Below, piece after piece: positions 23,976 to 32,590 of a stretch of DNA of 64,000 nt. How positions within the stretch are numbered: position 1 is the stretch's first letter; each line of letters begins with the position of its first letter. Location of the stretch: NCBI RefSeq assembly GCF_023698535.1, contig NZ_JALJCL010000006.1:124001-188000 (forward strand), in the 5' to 3' direction. The position numbers and the translations under genes are program-made. The stretch comes from Halorientalis regularis (GTDB lineage: Archaea > Halobacteriota > Halobacteria > Halobacteriales > Haloarculaceae). A model generated the notes under the pieces. The model saw only the letters and a list, made by a program, of their open reading frames with translations, did no database searches and was not told the DNA's origin.

Positions 23976-24206
23976 ACGTCACAGTAGTAGCTATCCTTTA
24001 TTAATATCTTTTATCACGTTGGGGAGTCAGGAATGCTGATACTGGTGGATCGTTGCACGGAGCGTACGCGCTTCCTCCCACGGCTAAAGCCGTGGGCATC
24101 CGCGCTGTATCCGCTGTGACACGGGCACGAGTGCCGGACGGAACGGCTTTCTCCAATCCGAAACCTTCAATTACCACTGCGGGTTACGGTGTGGTGTAGG
24201 CAGCAC

Positions 24207-24281
24207 GGGTTCGTGGTCTAGATCGGTTACGACACCTCCTTGACATGGAGGAGGCCGACGGTTCAAATCCGTCCGGACCCA
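24207..24281 (+). tRNA. tRNA-Val(GAC)
   Basis: The 75-nt gene folds fully: acceptor GGGTTCG / CGGACCC (one G-U pair), D arm TCTAGATCGGTTACGA, anticodon stem CCTCC / GGAGG with loop TTGACAT (anticodon GAC), and T arm GACGGTTCAAATCCGTC. The discriminator is A at 24281 and CCA is not encoded. There is no intron. An AT-containing promoter-like TTCAATTACC lies at about 24166-24175. An HNH endonuclease gene ends 36 nt beyond the 3' end, convergent. Confidence 0.95.
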
Positions 24282-24316
24282 TCTGCCAGTTTTCTGACAT
24301 ATTCTGTCGGAACGTG

Positions 24317-25117
24317 TTACCAGTAGGACTCCAGAGGTTGATCGTCTGGATCAGGCTCAACGGTCGTACCCGGTGCATCAGGGTGATGAGTTCGGCAGAC
24401 AGTGACGAGATTCCGGAGAAGGTGTGCGTGTTCAGGTGGCTTCTCCCAGATTTTGAATAGCCGGACCGGAACAATGTGGTGGACCTCTACACCGCGACCG
24501 AAACGGCGTCGATGTTCTTCGTCGTGAATTCCGCAGACAGTACATCGGTAATCGTCGCGTACGAGAGCTTTTTCGCGCTGTTTGATCCAGTGTGTCGAAT
24601 AGTATCCGCTGGTCTCGACCCTGTTGTCCTGCCCCCAGCACGCCATGGAACAGTACTCGGTATCCAGCGATTGCCGTCGCTCGAAGGTCTCTTCACAGCC
24701 GGAACAGGTGAGTTCGACCTGTCGCCGTCGCGGTTTCCCGGCACAGTCGTTCGAGCAGAACTGTCCGTCACGGACTGACGGGTAGTACCGAAATTCCTCG
24801 CCACAGGTTTCACACGCACTCGTTGCCAGCGATTCCCCATCGGTAATGTCGAGTCGGGCGAGCCAATGGCAGATGGTGGTCTCGGCGACGTTGCACTCGT
24901 CGGCGATGTCCTGTTGGTCACGGCGTTTCTCGACGTACTGCTCGCGGAGCCACTGCCGGTCCTGATACCGACGGTCGTCGTCGATGTCGTGCCGGGCGAG
25001 CCAGCGACGGATCGCACTCGGCGACGTACCGCACATCTCGGCGATCTCCGTCGAGGACTTCCCGCTCTCGACGTACTGAGTTCGGAGAACTTCCGCATCC
25101 TGGTAGCGCCTACTCAT
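24317..25117 (-). CDS. HNH endonuclease with duplicated HTH modules and zinc fingers
   Basis: The 266-residue protein starts with two copies of an HTH module (about residues 4-44 and 50-92; each begins YQD and ends WLAR.DI). Two zinc knuckles follow (CETCGEEF..CSNDC at about 103-124 and CSGCEETF..CSMAC at about 134-157). The nuclease is C-terminal: CTVCGIHDEE, then VEVHHIVPVRLF and LVTVCRTHH (about 194-250). It resembles homing-type HNH proteins of haloarchaea and their viruses. It sits next to a tRNA 3' end, a common place for mobile genes. Composition is less GC-rich than most neighbours. Confidence 0.85.
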   Translation of the reverse strand: MSRRYQDAEVLRTQYVESGKSSTEIAEMCGTSPSAIRRWLARHDIDDDRRYQDRQWLREQYVEKRRDQQDIADECNVAETTICHWLARLDITDGESLATSACETCGEEFRYYPSVRDGQFCSNDCAGKPRRRQVELTCSGCEETFERRQSLDTEYCSMACWGQDNRVETSGYYSTHWIKQREKALVRDDYRCTVCGIHDEEHRRRFGRGVEVHHIVPVRLFKIWEKPPEHAHLLRNLVTVCRTHHPDAPGTTVEPDPDDQPLESYW

Positions 25118-25230
25118 CGGTGGCCACGTGCCAGGTTCGTCCTGTTTCGATACGTGAATGTTCGGGCGAGAATGTCGGGACTCGAACCAGCGCGAACCCT
25201 TTTGCAGGTGGCTTCCGAGTAGAAACTAGG

Positions 25231-26748
25231 ATGGCAGGTGAGGACGCACCGCCGGTCGACGCCGAGAGCGTCGAGGACCTGCTGGACCGGATGACGGACG
25301 CGTTCATGGGTTTGGACGACGAGTGGCGGTTCACCTATCTGAACGAGCAGGGGCGACGCGTCGTCTGTGAGGCCACGGGTACAGATCTGACCGTCGAGGA
25401 GTTGCAGGGCCGGACGATGTGGGACACGATTCCGGCGTTGGAGGGGACGATCTTCGAGGATCGCTACCGCGAGGCGATGGCGTCACAGTCGCCCGTGTCC
25501 TTCGAGGCCGAGTACGAACCGCTGGGCGCGTGGTTCGAGATCAACGTCTACCCCTCTGACTCGGGCCTGTCGGTGTACTTTCGGGACGTGACCGAGCGGC
25601 GACAGCGGCGCAGGGCGCTGGAGAAACGCGAGACGGTGCTCCGGGAGATGTACGAGGTCATCTCGGATCAGGCTCTGTCGTTCGAGGGCCGCGTCGAGGA
25701 GTTGCTGGCCATCGGGTGTCGGGAACTCGGCGTCGAGTACGGGACACTCTCGCGGGTCCGGGACGACGAGTACGTGTTCGAAGTCGTGCAGGCCCCGGGC
25801 GATGTCCTGGAGTCGGGGGACGTGGTCGACCTGGAGGAGACACACTGCGAGCGCGTCGTGTTGAGCGAAGAGCGACTCGTCACGGGTGACGTGGCGGCGG
25901 ATCACCCGGATCTGACCGACGGTGCGGGCTACAGGGAGTGGGGCATCAACTGTTACCTGGGGACGCCCGTCGTCGTCGACGGGGACGTGTACGGAACCTT
26001 CTGTTTCTACGATGCCGAGACGATGACGCGGTCGTTCTCCGAGTGGGAGATTACGCTGGTCGACACCATGGGCCGGTGGATCGGATCGGCGCTGGAACGG
26101 AAACTCGCAACCGAGCGGCTCGGCCGGCAAAACGAGCGGCTCGAACAGTTCGCGACCATCGTCTCCCACGACCTCCGCAATCCACTGGGGGTCGCACAGA
26201 AACGACTCGACCTCGTCACCCAGGACTGCGAGAGCGAGCATCTGGCGGAGGTGGAACGCGCCCACGACCGGATGGAGACGCTGATCGACGACGTACTCGA
26301 GATGACACGGGTGGGCGAGACGGTCGAGAACATCAGCGAGGTGACGATGGCGGCGGTCGCCAGGGACGCCTGGGACAGCGTCCGGACCGGCGACGCGTCA
26401 CTCGACGTCGACGAGGAACTCGTCGTGTCCTGTGACCGGAGCCGGCTCCGGCAGTTGCTGGAGAATCTGTTCCGGAACTCGGTCGAACACGGCACAGAGG
26501 GCGAGGACAGCGTGACGGTCCAGATCGCGGACCGTCCCGGTGGCTTCGTCGTCGCGGACGACGGCTCGGGAATTCCGGAAAGCGAGCGCGACTCCGTGTT
26601 CGAATTCGGCCACTCCGGGTCCGGCGGGAGCGGCGTGGGCCTGGCCATCGTCGAGCAGATCGCGACGGCCCACGGCTGGGAAGTCACGCTCACCGACGAC
26701 TGGGACGGCGGCGCACGCTTCGAGTTCCAGACGACGGCGGATCGGTGA
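25231..26748 (+). CDS. Soluble PAS-GAF histidine kinase
   Basis: This 505-residue cytoplasmic kinase has a PAS domain (about residues 12-125), a GAF domain (about 140-285), the phospho-acceptor H box IVSHDLRNPL (about 305-315) and an ATPase domain with N box NLFRNSVEHG and DDGSGIPE. ATG 25231 is chosen because it starts the conserved acidic N terminus; the upstream frame to 25120 is not conserved in character. No receiver or output gene is adjacent, so the partner is unknown. GAF cysteines suggest redox or ligand sensing is possible but this is inference. Confidence 0.88.
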   Translation: MAGEDAPPVDAESVEDLLDRMTDAFMGLDDEWRFTYLNEQGRRVVCEATGTDLTVEELQGRTMWDTIPALEGTIFEDRYREAMASQSPVSFEAEYEPLGAWFEINVYPSDSGLSVYFRDVTERRQRRRALEKRETVLREMYEVISDQALSFEGRVEELLAIGCRELGVEYGTLSRVRDDEYVFEVVQAPGDVLESGDVVDLEETHCERVVLSEERLVTGDVAADHPDLTDGAGYREWGINCYLGTPVVVDGDVYGTFCFYDAETMTRSFSEWEITLVDTMGRWIGSALERKLATERLGRQNERLEQFATIVSHDLRNPLGVAQKRLDLVTQDCESEHLAEVERAHDRMETLIDDVLEMTRVGETVENISEVTMAAVARDAWDSVRTGDASLDVDEELVVSCDRSRLRQLLENLFRNSVEHGTEGEDSVTVQIADRPGGFVVADDGSGIPESERDSVFEFGHSGSGGSGVGLAIVEQIATAHGWEVTLTDDWDGGARFEFQTTADR

Positions 26749-26811
26749 GCGCGGACGGCGGGCCGCCCAGAGACACGAGGGACGGTGAGAGAGACGTGTA
26801 CCCGGTTACAG

Positions 26812-27306
26812 TTACTCTTCGGCCACCGTAGCGGCCGCGCTGGCCGTCGGCTGGTCGACCAGTCGGCGTTCGAGGGCGTCGAGGTGGTTCACGACGCTGG
26901 TCACGTCGTCTCCGTGGCTGCAAGGTGTAACCTGTTCGAGTTCGTTGCCGTGGTACTCGGCCAGCCCCATCTTCGGCAGGACGATGGTGGTGTGGTCCTG
27001 CCCGGTGATCGACGAGGACTGCTCGCGGGTCTGGTAGAACGATTCGAGGGTGGTGTTGTTGGCCAGCGCCCACTGTTTGAACTCGGCGATCCGGTTGAGG
27101 ATGAACTCGCCCTGGTCGGTCTCGGCGGCGTTGGTCGTCGGGTCGATCTGGCGGCCCCAGACTTTCACGTAGAAGTCGTCGATGTGGCCCTCGTCTTCGA
27201 GGCGCTGGAGCCGTTTGAGTACCTGCTCCTGTCGTGTGCGCGCACCCGGTGGAGAGAGTGTCCGCACGTAGAGTTCGAGTCGTACTGGGTCTGTGTTCGA
27301 TGACAT
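26812..27306 (-). CDS. Conserved haloarchaeal protein with HTH-like N terminus
   Basis: The 164-residue protein begins RLELYVRTLSPPGARTRQEQ, continues with VLKRLQRLEDEGHIDDFYVKVWG, and has a REQSSSITGQDHTTIVLPKM segment. I recall this plan in many haloarchaeal proteins called only 'HTH domain protein'. DNA binding is not shown by a clear helix-turn-helix here. ATG 27306 (MSSNTDP) is preferred; a GGAGG lies about 14 nt upstream. A strong AT block, TATATTAATTA on the minus strand (about 27359-27369), is the probable promoter. Confidence 0.7.
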   Translation of the reverse strand: MSSNTDPVRLELYVRTLSPPGARTRQEQVLKRLQRLEDEGHIDDFYVKVWGRQIDPTTNAAETDQGEFILNRIAEFKQWALANNTTLESFYQTREQSSSITGQDHTTIVLPKMGLAEYHGNELEQVTPCSHGDDVTSVVNHLDALERRLVDQPTASAAATVAEE

Positions 27307-27587
27307 TGTGGATCCCCTCCCATCGAACAATCGTGAACCCCGCTCCTAAAGTGTTCCTCTAATTAATATAATACCACATGGAACGCCTAATACCGATATA
27401 ATGTCCCGCGGCCTGTCAAACCGTTACGTCCGGACTGTTGTCGAGTTCGCATCTAAACGTATCGGTAGCGACCGGGGCGCCGGCGGCGTGTTTCCCGGTT
27501 GGGAATCACTGCCGGCAATCGCCGGGAGCCGGGAACCACCGCTAAGTTTGATTACCCCGGGCAGTCAAGCAAACACGGGAGATTACG
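27307..27587. promoter_or_regulatory. Divergent control region with nested inverted repeats
   Basis: This 281-nt region serves two divergent genes. The minus promoter is the AT block at about 27359-27369. Near the plus gene are inverted repeats: TTCCC / GGGAA at 27492-27505 and TTCCCGG / CCGGGAA at 27492-27498 with 27529-27535. A TATA-like TAAGTTTGATTA lies at about 27543-27555. No separate gene is supported. Confidence 0.45.
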
Positions 27588-28730
27588 ATGGATATTGCTG
27601 ATATCGCCACCAGCGATTATATAGAAGTCGACGCTACCGAGCGGCTGGCGAAGGTCCGCTCTATCTTCGAGCGCAAGAACCCCCGGGGAATCATCGTCAC
27701 GAACGACGGGGCCTACGAGGGAGTGATCGGCCGGCGGCAACTCCTCCAGTCCCACGTGCAAGACGACGCCAAGGCCGAGTCCCTGGTGGTCTCGGCCCCG
27801 CAAGTCGAGCGAACCGACGACGTTCGCGAGGTCGCGCGCGTCCTCGTGGAGGGCGGCACGAAGATCGCCCCCGTGTTCGAGGCCGACCAGCTGTGGGGGA
27901 TCGTCACGACGAACTCGATCCTCGAGGCGGTGCTGGAACACCTCGACGCGCTGACCGTCGGGGACATCTACACCGAGAACGTCGTCACGGTGAGCGAAGA
28001 CACCCACATCGGGCAGGCGATCAACCTCCTGCGCGAACACGGGATCTCGCGGGTGCCCGTCCTCGACGAGGACGGCCTGCTCTCGGGGATGGTCACCACC
28101 CACGACATCGTCGACGTGGTCGTCCGTGACATGGACAAGACGACCCGCGGCGAGCGCGCCGGCGGGAACGACCGCATCCTCGACATCCCGGTGTACGACG
28201 TGATGTCCAGTCCCGTCGCCACGACCGACACCGCCGAGTCGGTCCGGTCGGCCGTCAGCCGGATGCTCGACAACGACTACAACGGCCTGGTCGTCACCCC
28301 CGAGGGCGACGACAGTCAGGTCGTGGGCATCCTCACCAAGACCGACGTACTCCGTGCGTTGACTTACACCGAGGAGGAGCACATGGACGTCCAGATCACG
28401 AACATCACGTTGCTGGACACCATCTCGCGTGAGGACGTGCGCGTGGACATCGAGGGCGTCGTCGACAAGTACAGCGACATGCAGGTCCGACACGCCCACG
28501 TCCGCTTCCACGAACACAAGGAGAAACTGCGGGGCACGCCGCTGATCCAGTGCCAGATCCGCCTGCGCACCACGGAGGGCCAGATCGCCGGCTCCGGCGA
28601 AGGCTACGGCGCGGAACAGTCGTTCAACGTCGCGCTGGACAAACTCGAACGCAACGTCCTCGAGCTGAAAGACGTGCGCTCCGACGAGGAGTACCGCGGG
28701 CAGTTGCTCCGGAAACTCGGCGAGTTGTAG
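27588..28730 (+). CDS. Four-CBS protein with C-terminal hibernation-factor-like domain
   Basis: The 380-residue protein has four CBS domains (about residues 5-55, 65-120, 125-180 and 193-255), each with the usual closing strand-helix (for example GIVTTNSILEAV, GMVTTHDIVDVV, GILTKTDVLRAL). The last 115 residues (MDVQITNITLLD... to GYGAEQSFNVALDKLERNV) resemble the HPF/YfiA fold: an opening strand, HARVRFHEHK-like positively charged strand and a closing long helix. HPF proteins bind and silence 30S ribosomes. The arrangement suggests a nucleotide-sensing ribosome dormancy factor, which is inference from domain order. Confidence 0.85.
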   Translation: MDIADIATSDYIEVDATERLAKVRSIFERKNPRGIIVTNDGAYEGVIGRRQLLQSHVQDDAKAESLVVSAPQVERTDDVREVARVLVEGGTKIAPVFEADQLWGIVTTNSILEAVLEHLDALTVGDIYTENVVTVSEDTHIGQAINLLREHGISRVPVLDEDGLLSGMVTTHDIVDVVVRDMDKTTRGERAGGNDRILDIPVYDVMSSPVATTDTAESVRSAVSRMLDNDYNGLVVTPEGDDSQVVGILTKTDVLRALTYTEEEHMDVQITNITLLDTISREDVRVDIEGVVDKYSDMQVRHAHVRFHEHKEKLRGTPLIQCQIRLRTTEGQIAGSGEGYGAEQSFNVALDKLERNVLELKDVRSDEEYRGQLLRKLGEL

Positions 28731-28745
28731 GCCGAGACTTCGCCG

Positions 28746-29144
28746 TCACTTCGTGTGGAGCCAGGCCCGTGCTTCCGACATATCTTCGGCGAACAGTTGT
28801 TCCAGTGGGACTTCCGTGTCCCTGCGGGCAGTCTTGTCCAGCTCGAACTGCGCGATCCGGTCTTCCGGATAGATGTAGGCCCCGTACTCGACGCTCGTCG
28901 CGAAGAGTCGGGGGGCCCAGTCCTCCAGAAGCCACTCCCGCTGGTCCGGGAACGACTCGAACGCGCGACAGTCGGCGAGGACTTTCGTCGCCCTCCGGTC
29001 TTCGACGAGCGAGAGCAGCGCCTCCTGCCCAGCCCGGAACGATTCCGCCTCGGGTGTGGTGTGCCACTCGAGGACTGCGGCGTCGAGTTCCGGCTCCCAC
29101 CCAACCGTGTACACCTCCGTCTCGTCGTACGGCTCCAGTGGCAT
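28746..29144 (-). CDS. SpoIIAA-like (STAS-fold) protein
   Basis: This 132-residue protein starts YDETEVYTVGWEPELDAAVL and has VEDRRATKVLADCRAFESF and YIYPEDRIAQFELD, the plan of short SpoIIAA-like/STAS proteins. Such proteins are small soluble domains of unclear role. A TATA-like TTACAAATACC on the minus strand about 26 nt upstream of ATG 29144 fits a leaderless mRNA. That promoter lies inside the 3' end of a decayed paralogue immediately upstream. The gene ends 15 nt from the convergent CBS gene. Confidence 0.75.
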   Translation of the reverse strand: MPLEPYDETEVYTVGWEPELDAAVLEWHTTPEAESFRAGQEALLSLVEDRRATKVLADCRAFESFPDQREWLLEDWAPRLFATSVEYGAYIYPEDRIAQFELDKTARRDTEVPLEQLFAEDMSEARAWLHTK

Positions 29145-29199
29145 GGCGAGGGGTACGACCAGCGGGTATTTGTAACTGGACCTCGGTTCCGGATTTCGA

Positions 29200-29626
29200 A
29201 ACTCCAGCGGGCCGGGACGACGTCGTCCCGAGCCAGTTGCGTGCTTCCTCGATGTCGTCGGTAAAGAGTCGTTCGAGGCCGGGGCGTAGGCTGTTTGCGC
29301 GCGGACATGTCGACGGTCGTTCTGGCTGGCCGATCCTCGGGGTAGACGATTGCCTTCTCCGCTAGCCCGGCCTCGACGGCCCGCGGTTGCCAGTCCGCCA
29401 CCGTCCAGTCCCGGTCGACTTCGCTCATCAGTCCCTGCTTCCGGCAGTCCACGAGCGACTTGGTCGCGTCCCGGTCGACGATCCAGTCTATAACGCGTTC
29501 CGTCACGTCCCGATACTCCTCGCCGCCCACGTCGCCGGCCCACTCCACGGTGATCGTTCCGGTCCGTTCGTCCCAGTGTACCGAGTAGACGCCGGACTAG
29601 TCGAGCACCCCCTCGTCCGTACCCAC
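29200..29626 (-). pseudogene. Decayed paralogue of the SpoIIAA-like gene
   Basis: Starting at GTG 29626 the frame reads nine codons, then a TAG at 29597-29599, then GVYSVHWDERTGTITVEW, KSLVDCRKQGLMSEV and IVYPEDRPARTTVDM, closely parallel to the intact neighbour. At about 29290-29302 the frame breaks: the matching C terminus (LERLFTDDIEEARNWL) continues in another frame. So the copy has a nonsense codon and a frameshift and no stop at the family position. Sequencing error could explain one lesion but hardly both. Confidence 0.7.
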
Positions 29627-29745
29627 CCTGGTGGCCGCAGTGTCTTGTATGCCACCCCGCAGGACGAGAAAGCAGGGGCCGCCGGAACGGCCCACGATGC
29701 CCGAGGTCGGTCGACGGCTGTTCGCGGACGGTCCGAAATGGCCTG

Positions 29746-29898
29746 TCAGGCCGCGACGCCACAGCACCGACAGCGTGACTCGCCAGCCGCCTCATCCCAT
29801 ACCAGCGTCCCCTCCTCACAGTTGCGACAGGGAGCGTAGCTCGCGGACGGTGCGTACGAGAGGTCGGTCCCGGTGGACGGGTTCTGCGCCTTCGACAT
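29746..29898 (-). CDS. 50-residue zinc-ribbon protein
   Basis: A 50-residue frame encodes a Ser/Ala-rich start (MSKAQNPSTGTDLSYAPSAS) and a compact zinc ribbon: CRNCEEGTLVWDE then CRCCGVAA at the very end. Spacing CxxC-17-CxxC is right for one zinc. A TATA-like CCTTTATGC on the minus strand at about 29931-29939 precedes ATG 29898 with a leader of roughly 10 nt. Family not recognised. Function unknown. Confidence 0.7.
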   Translation of the reverse strand: MSKAQNPSTGTDLSYAPSASYAPCRNCEEGTLVWDEAAGESRCRCCGVAA

Positions 29899-30136
29899 TA
29901 CAATCAACACTTGCCCACCAATACCGCATAAAGGTTTGGTATAATGAGAGTAATATCGAGATTATACCCTTAGACAAGCAATATTCATCCGTAGCTCTGG
30001 ATTTCTTCAATCTCATTCTGTAGCAGGTTCGGAGAGGGACAGTTCGAGGAGAGCGATGCCGCTCCGGGAGGGAGATCGGAGAGATTCCGCTACGGTCGGT
30101 GGTCGAACCGCGAAAAACGAGTCGGTCGTCGAGTCG
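29899..30136. other. AT-rich spacer between zinc-ribbon gene and CDC48
   Basis: The left half (29899-30010) is unusually AT-rich for this genome and includes TATTATACC-like and AATATCGAG segments on both strands, enough for promoters. The right half is the 3' flank of CDC48. No gene with normal composition is seen. Confidence 0.4.
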
Positions 30137-32362
30137 TTACTGGAAGCCGATGCGGCCGCCGCCACGACCACGGCGCTGGGTTTCGGCACCGCCTTTGAAC
30201 TCGTCTTCCATCTGCTGGAAGTAGTCGCGGATATCCTCGTCGACGGTCGGGCGCACGCCCTCCATCGCCTGCCGGAAGTGGCGCATCTCGACGACTTCGG
30301 CGTCGTCGTCCTCGCGCAGAGCCTCGATGGCCGCCTCGCGGCAGATGCTTTCGAGGTCGGAGCCGACGTAGCCCTCGGAGATTTCGGCGAGTTCACGCAG
30401 GCTCACGTCCGCCGACAGCGGCGTGTCCTGCGTGTGGATGTGGAGGATCTGCTCGCGCCCCTCCACATCGGGCTCGCCGATGTAGGTGAGTCGGTCGAAC
30501 CGCCCCGACCGGATCAGTGCCGGGTCGATCATGTCCGGCCGGTTGGTCGCGCCGATGACCATCACGTCCTCCATCTCTTCGAGTCCGTCGAGTTCCGTCA
30601 GGAGCTGGTTGACGACGCGCTCGGAGACGTTCGAGCCGACGTCGCCACCCCGGCCGGGCGCCAGCGAGTCGAGCTCGTCGAAGAAGATGATCGTCGGCGC
30701 GACCTGCCGGGCCTTCCGGAAGGTCTGCCGGATCGCCTTCTCCGATTCGCCGACCCACTTGCTGAGCAGTTGCGGCCCACGGACCGAGATGAAGTTGGCG
30801 TCGGTCTCGTTGGCCACCGCCTTGGCCATCAGCGTCTTCCCGGTGCCGGGCGGGCCGTACAGCAACACGCCCGATGGCGGGGTCACGCCCATGCGCTCGA
30901 ACTTCTCGGGCTGGTTCATCGGCCACTCGACGGACTCCTGGACCTGCTCTTTGGCGTCCTGCAGGCCACCCACGTGGTCCCAGTTGATCTTGGGGAGTTC
31001 GACGAGGACTTCCCGCATCGCCGAGGGCGAGACCTCGTTCAGTGCGCCCTGGAAGTCGTCGCGCTTGATGATCATCCGGTCGATCAGGCTCGGCGGGATG
31101 TCCTCCTCGTCGAGGTCTATCTCGGGGAGGTACCGCCGCAGGGCTTTCATCGCGGACTCCTTGGTGAGGCTCTCGATGTCCGCACCGACGAACCCGTGGG
31201 TCTCCTCGGCGAGTTTCGAGAGGTTCACGTCGTCGGAGAGGGGCATCCCACGAGTGTGGATCTGGAGGATCTCCTCGCGACCCACCTCGTCGGGGACGCC
31301 GATCTCGATCTCGCGGTCGAACCGGCCCGGCCGCCTGAGCGCAGGGTCGACCGAATCGACACGGTTCGTCGCCGCGATGACGATGACCTGGCCCCTGCTT
31401 TCGAGGCCGTCCATCATCGTCAGCAACTGGGCGACGACCCGGCGTTCGACCTCGCCGGTCACGTCCTCGCGCTTGGGCGCGATGGAGTCGAGTTCGTCGA
31501 TGAAGATGATCGACGGGGCCTCCTCGCTGGCGTCCTCGAAGATCTCACGTAACTGTTGTTCGGACTCGCCGTAGTACTTCGAGATGATCTCCGGGCCGGC
31601 GATGGAGAAGAAACTCGCTGAGGTCTCGTTTGCTACCGCCTTCGCGAGCAAGGTCTTCCCGGTCCCGGGCGGGCCGTGGAGCAAGACGCCCTGCGGGGGC
31701 TCTATCCCCAGTTTCTTGAAGATCTGAGGATGTTTCATCGGGAGTTCGACCATCTCCCGGACCCGCTGGATCTCTTTTTGCAGGCCGCCGATGTCCTCGT
31801 AGGTGATACCGCCACCGGTCTTCTCGAAGCCGCTGATGGGCTCCTCGCGGAGTTCCACGTCGGTATCCTCCGTAATGAGGACGACGTCCTCGGGATCGGT
31901 CTCGACGGCGATCAGCGGGATGGCCTGGCCCGGGGAGCGCATGAACGGGTGGTTCGTGCTGCTCATCACGGGCACGATGTCACGCTCGACGACCGGCCGC
32001 TTGAGGATCTGCCGTTTGACCATGCCGGCGGCGTCGGAGCCAAACTGCACCGATGCCTCCTCGGGCGGTGCCAGCACGAGTTCGTCGGCCTTCTGTGCCT
32101 CTGCCTTGCGGATGGTGACGCGTTCACCGATGCCCACGTCGGCGTTCTGGCGCGTAAACCCGTCGATGCGGACGGTGTCGGTGTTCCAGTCCTGTCGGTC
32201 CGCGCGCCACACCTTCGCGGCGGTGGTGTCGCTCCCTTCGATCTCGATGATGTCGCCCGGAGAGAGCTTGAGATGCAACAACGTATCGGGATCGAGGCGG
32301 GCGATGCCGCGGCCCGAGTCGTTCGGGTACGCCTTCGCCACCTCTAGTTGAACTTCATTCAT
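30137..32362 (-). CDS. cdc48: CDC48/VCP-family AAA+ ATPase
   Basis: The 741-residue protein has the N domain (double-psi barrel plus CDC48_2, about residues 1-190) and two AAA modules. Walker A motifs are [18 protein letters not shown] in D1 and [18 protein letters not shown] in D2; Walker B motifs are [10 protein letters not shown] and [10 protein letters not shown]. It unfolds tagged or complexed proteins and in archaea may feed the proteasome. The C terminus is [12 protein letters not shown], without the usual hydrophobic-Tyr-X proteasome tail. It is monocistronic on the minus strand with a TATA-like AAAGCATATC upstream (about 32399-32408). Confidence 0.94.
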   Translation of the reverse strand: MNEVQLEVAKAYPNDSGRGIARLDPDTLLHLKLSPGDIIEIEGSDTTAAKVWRADRQDWNTDTVRIDGFTRQNADVGIGERVTIRKAEAQKADELVLAPPEEASVQFGSDAAGMVKRQILKRPVVERDIVPVMSSTNHPFMRSPGQAIPLIAVETDPEDVVLITEDTDVELREEPISGFEKTGGGITYEDIGGLQKEIQRVREMVELPMKHPQIFKKLGIEPPQGVLLHGPPGTGKTLLAKAVANETSASFFSIAGPEIISKYYGESEQQLREIFEDASEEAPSIIFIDELDSIAPKREDVTGEVERRVVAQLLTMMDGLESRGQVIVIAATNRVDSVDPALRRPGRFDREIEIGVPDEVGREEILQIHTRGMPLSDDVNLSKLAEETHGFVGADIESLTKESAMKALRRYLPEIDLDEEDIPPSLIDRMIIKRDDFQGALNEVSPSAMREVLVELPKINWDHVGGLQDAKEQVQESVEWPMNQPEKFERMGVTPPSGVLLYGPPGTGKTLMAKAVANETDANFISVRGPQLLSKWVGESEKAIRQTFRKARQVAPTIIFFDELDSLAPGRGGDVGSNVSERVVNQLLTELDGLEEMEDVMVIGATNRPDMIDPALIRSGRFDRLTYIGEPDVEGREQILHIHTQDTPLSADVSLRELAEISEGYVGSDLESICREAAIEALREDDDAEVVEMRHFRQAMEGVRPTVDEDIRDYFQQMEDEFKGGAETQRRGRGGGRIGFQ

Positions 32363-32590
32363 ACTCTGTGGGGATGTAACACACTCGGGTACGCCGGGAG
32401 ATATGCTTTTTGCTACCGGTGGTCCACTCGCCGGTTCGTTGCCGCTCGGTTACAGCGGCAGCAGGGCGAAAGCCCACCCACGCGCTTCAGCGGTGGGATG
32501 ACGCCCGGAAGCCTGGTTGACGCTGACCGGAATACGAACACCACGGATACGATCCAAAGATACTTTCGGTTTTTGTGATTCTGTGTGGGT
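32363..32590. other. Divergent spacer carrying a solitary transposon right end
   Basis: This 228-nt region separates cdc48 (minus) from a histidine kinase (plus). It contains the cdc48 promoter near 32400, a 6-bp hairpin (GCCGCT / AGCGGC) near 32441-32459 and a hairpin nearly identical to the TnpB element's right end at 32477-32497. An AT-leaning stretch (32550-32580) probably holds the kinase promoter. No gene is supported. Confidence 0.5.
32477..32497 (+). mobile_element. Orphan IS200/IS605 right-end hairpin
   Basis: CCCACGCGCTTCAGCGGTGGG differs from the right-end hairpin of the full element (22690-22709, read on its coding strand) by one inserted G. The preceding AAGCCCACC context is also shared in part. 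No tnpB or left end is nearby. It is either a remnant, a mini-element, or an orphan guide-RNA gene in plus orientation. Confidence 0.6.

Larger units (their letters stand above)
22683..24100 (-). mobile_element. IS200/IS605-family element with tnpB only
   Basis: The element reads right to left. Its left end carries the hairpin at 24077-24096 (9-bp stem, CCCACGGCT / AGCCGTGGG) and its right end the hairpin at 22690-22709 (9-bp stem, CCCACCGCT / AGCGGTGGG). Terminal repeats and target duplications are not expected for this family and are not seen. Between left-end hairpin and tnpB is an AT-rich 100-nt leader with AAGATATTAATAAAGG, probably the tnpB promoter. Exact cleavage ends cannot be fixed by eye. 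It lies between the trp operon and tRNA-Val. Confidence 0.8.

Noticed and set aside
27401-27601. 66-codon plus-strand frame before the CBS gene
   Set aside because: It runs over the promoter region and overlaps the real start with unlike composition.
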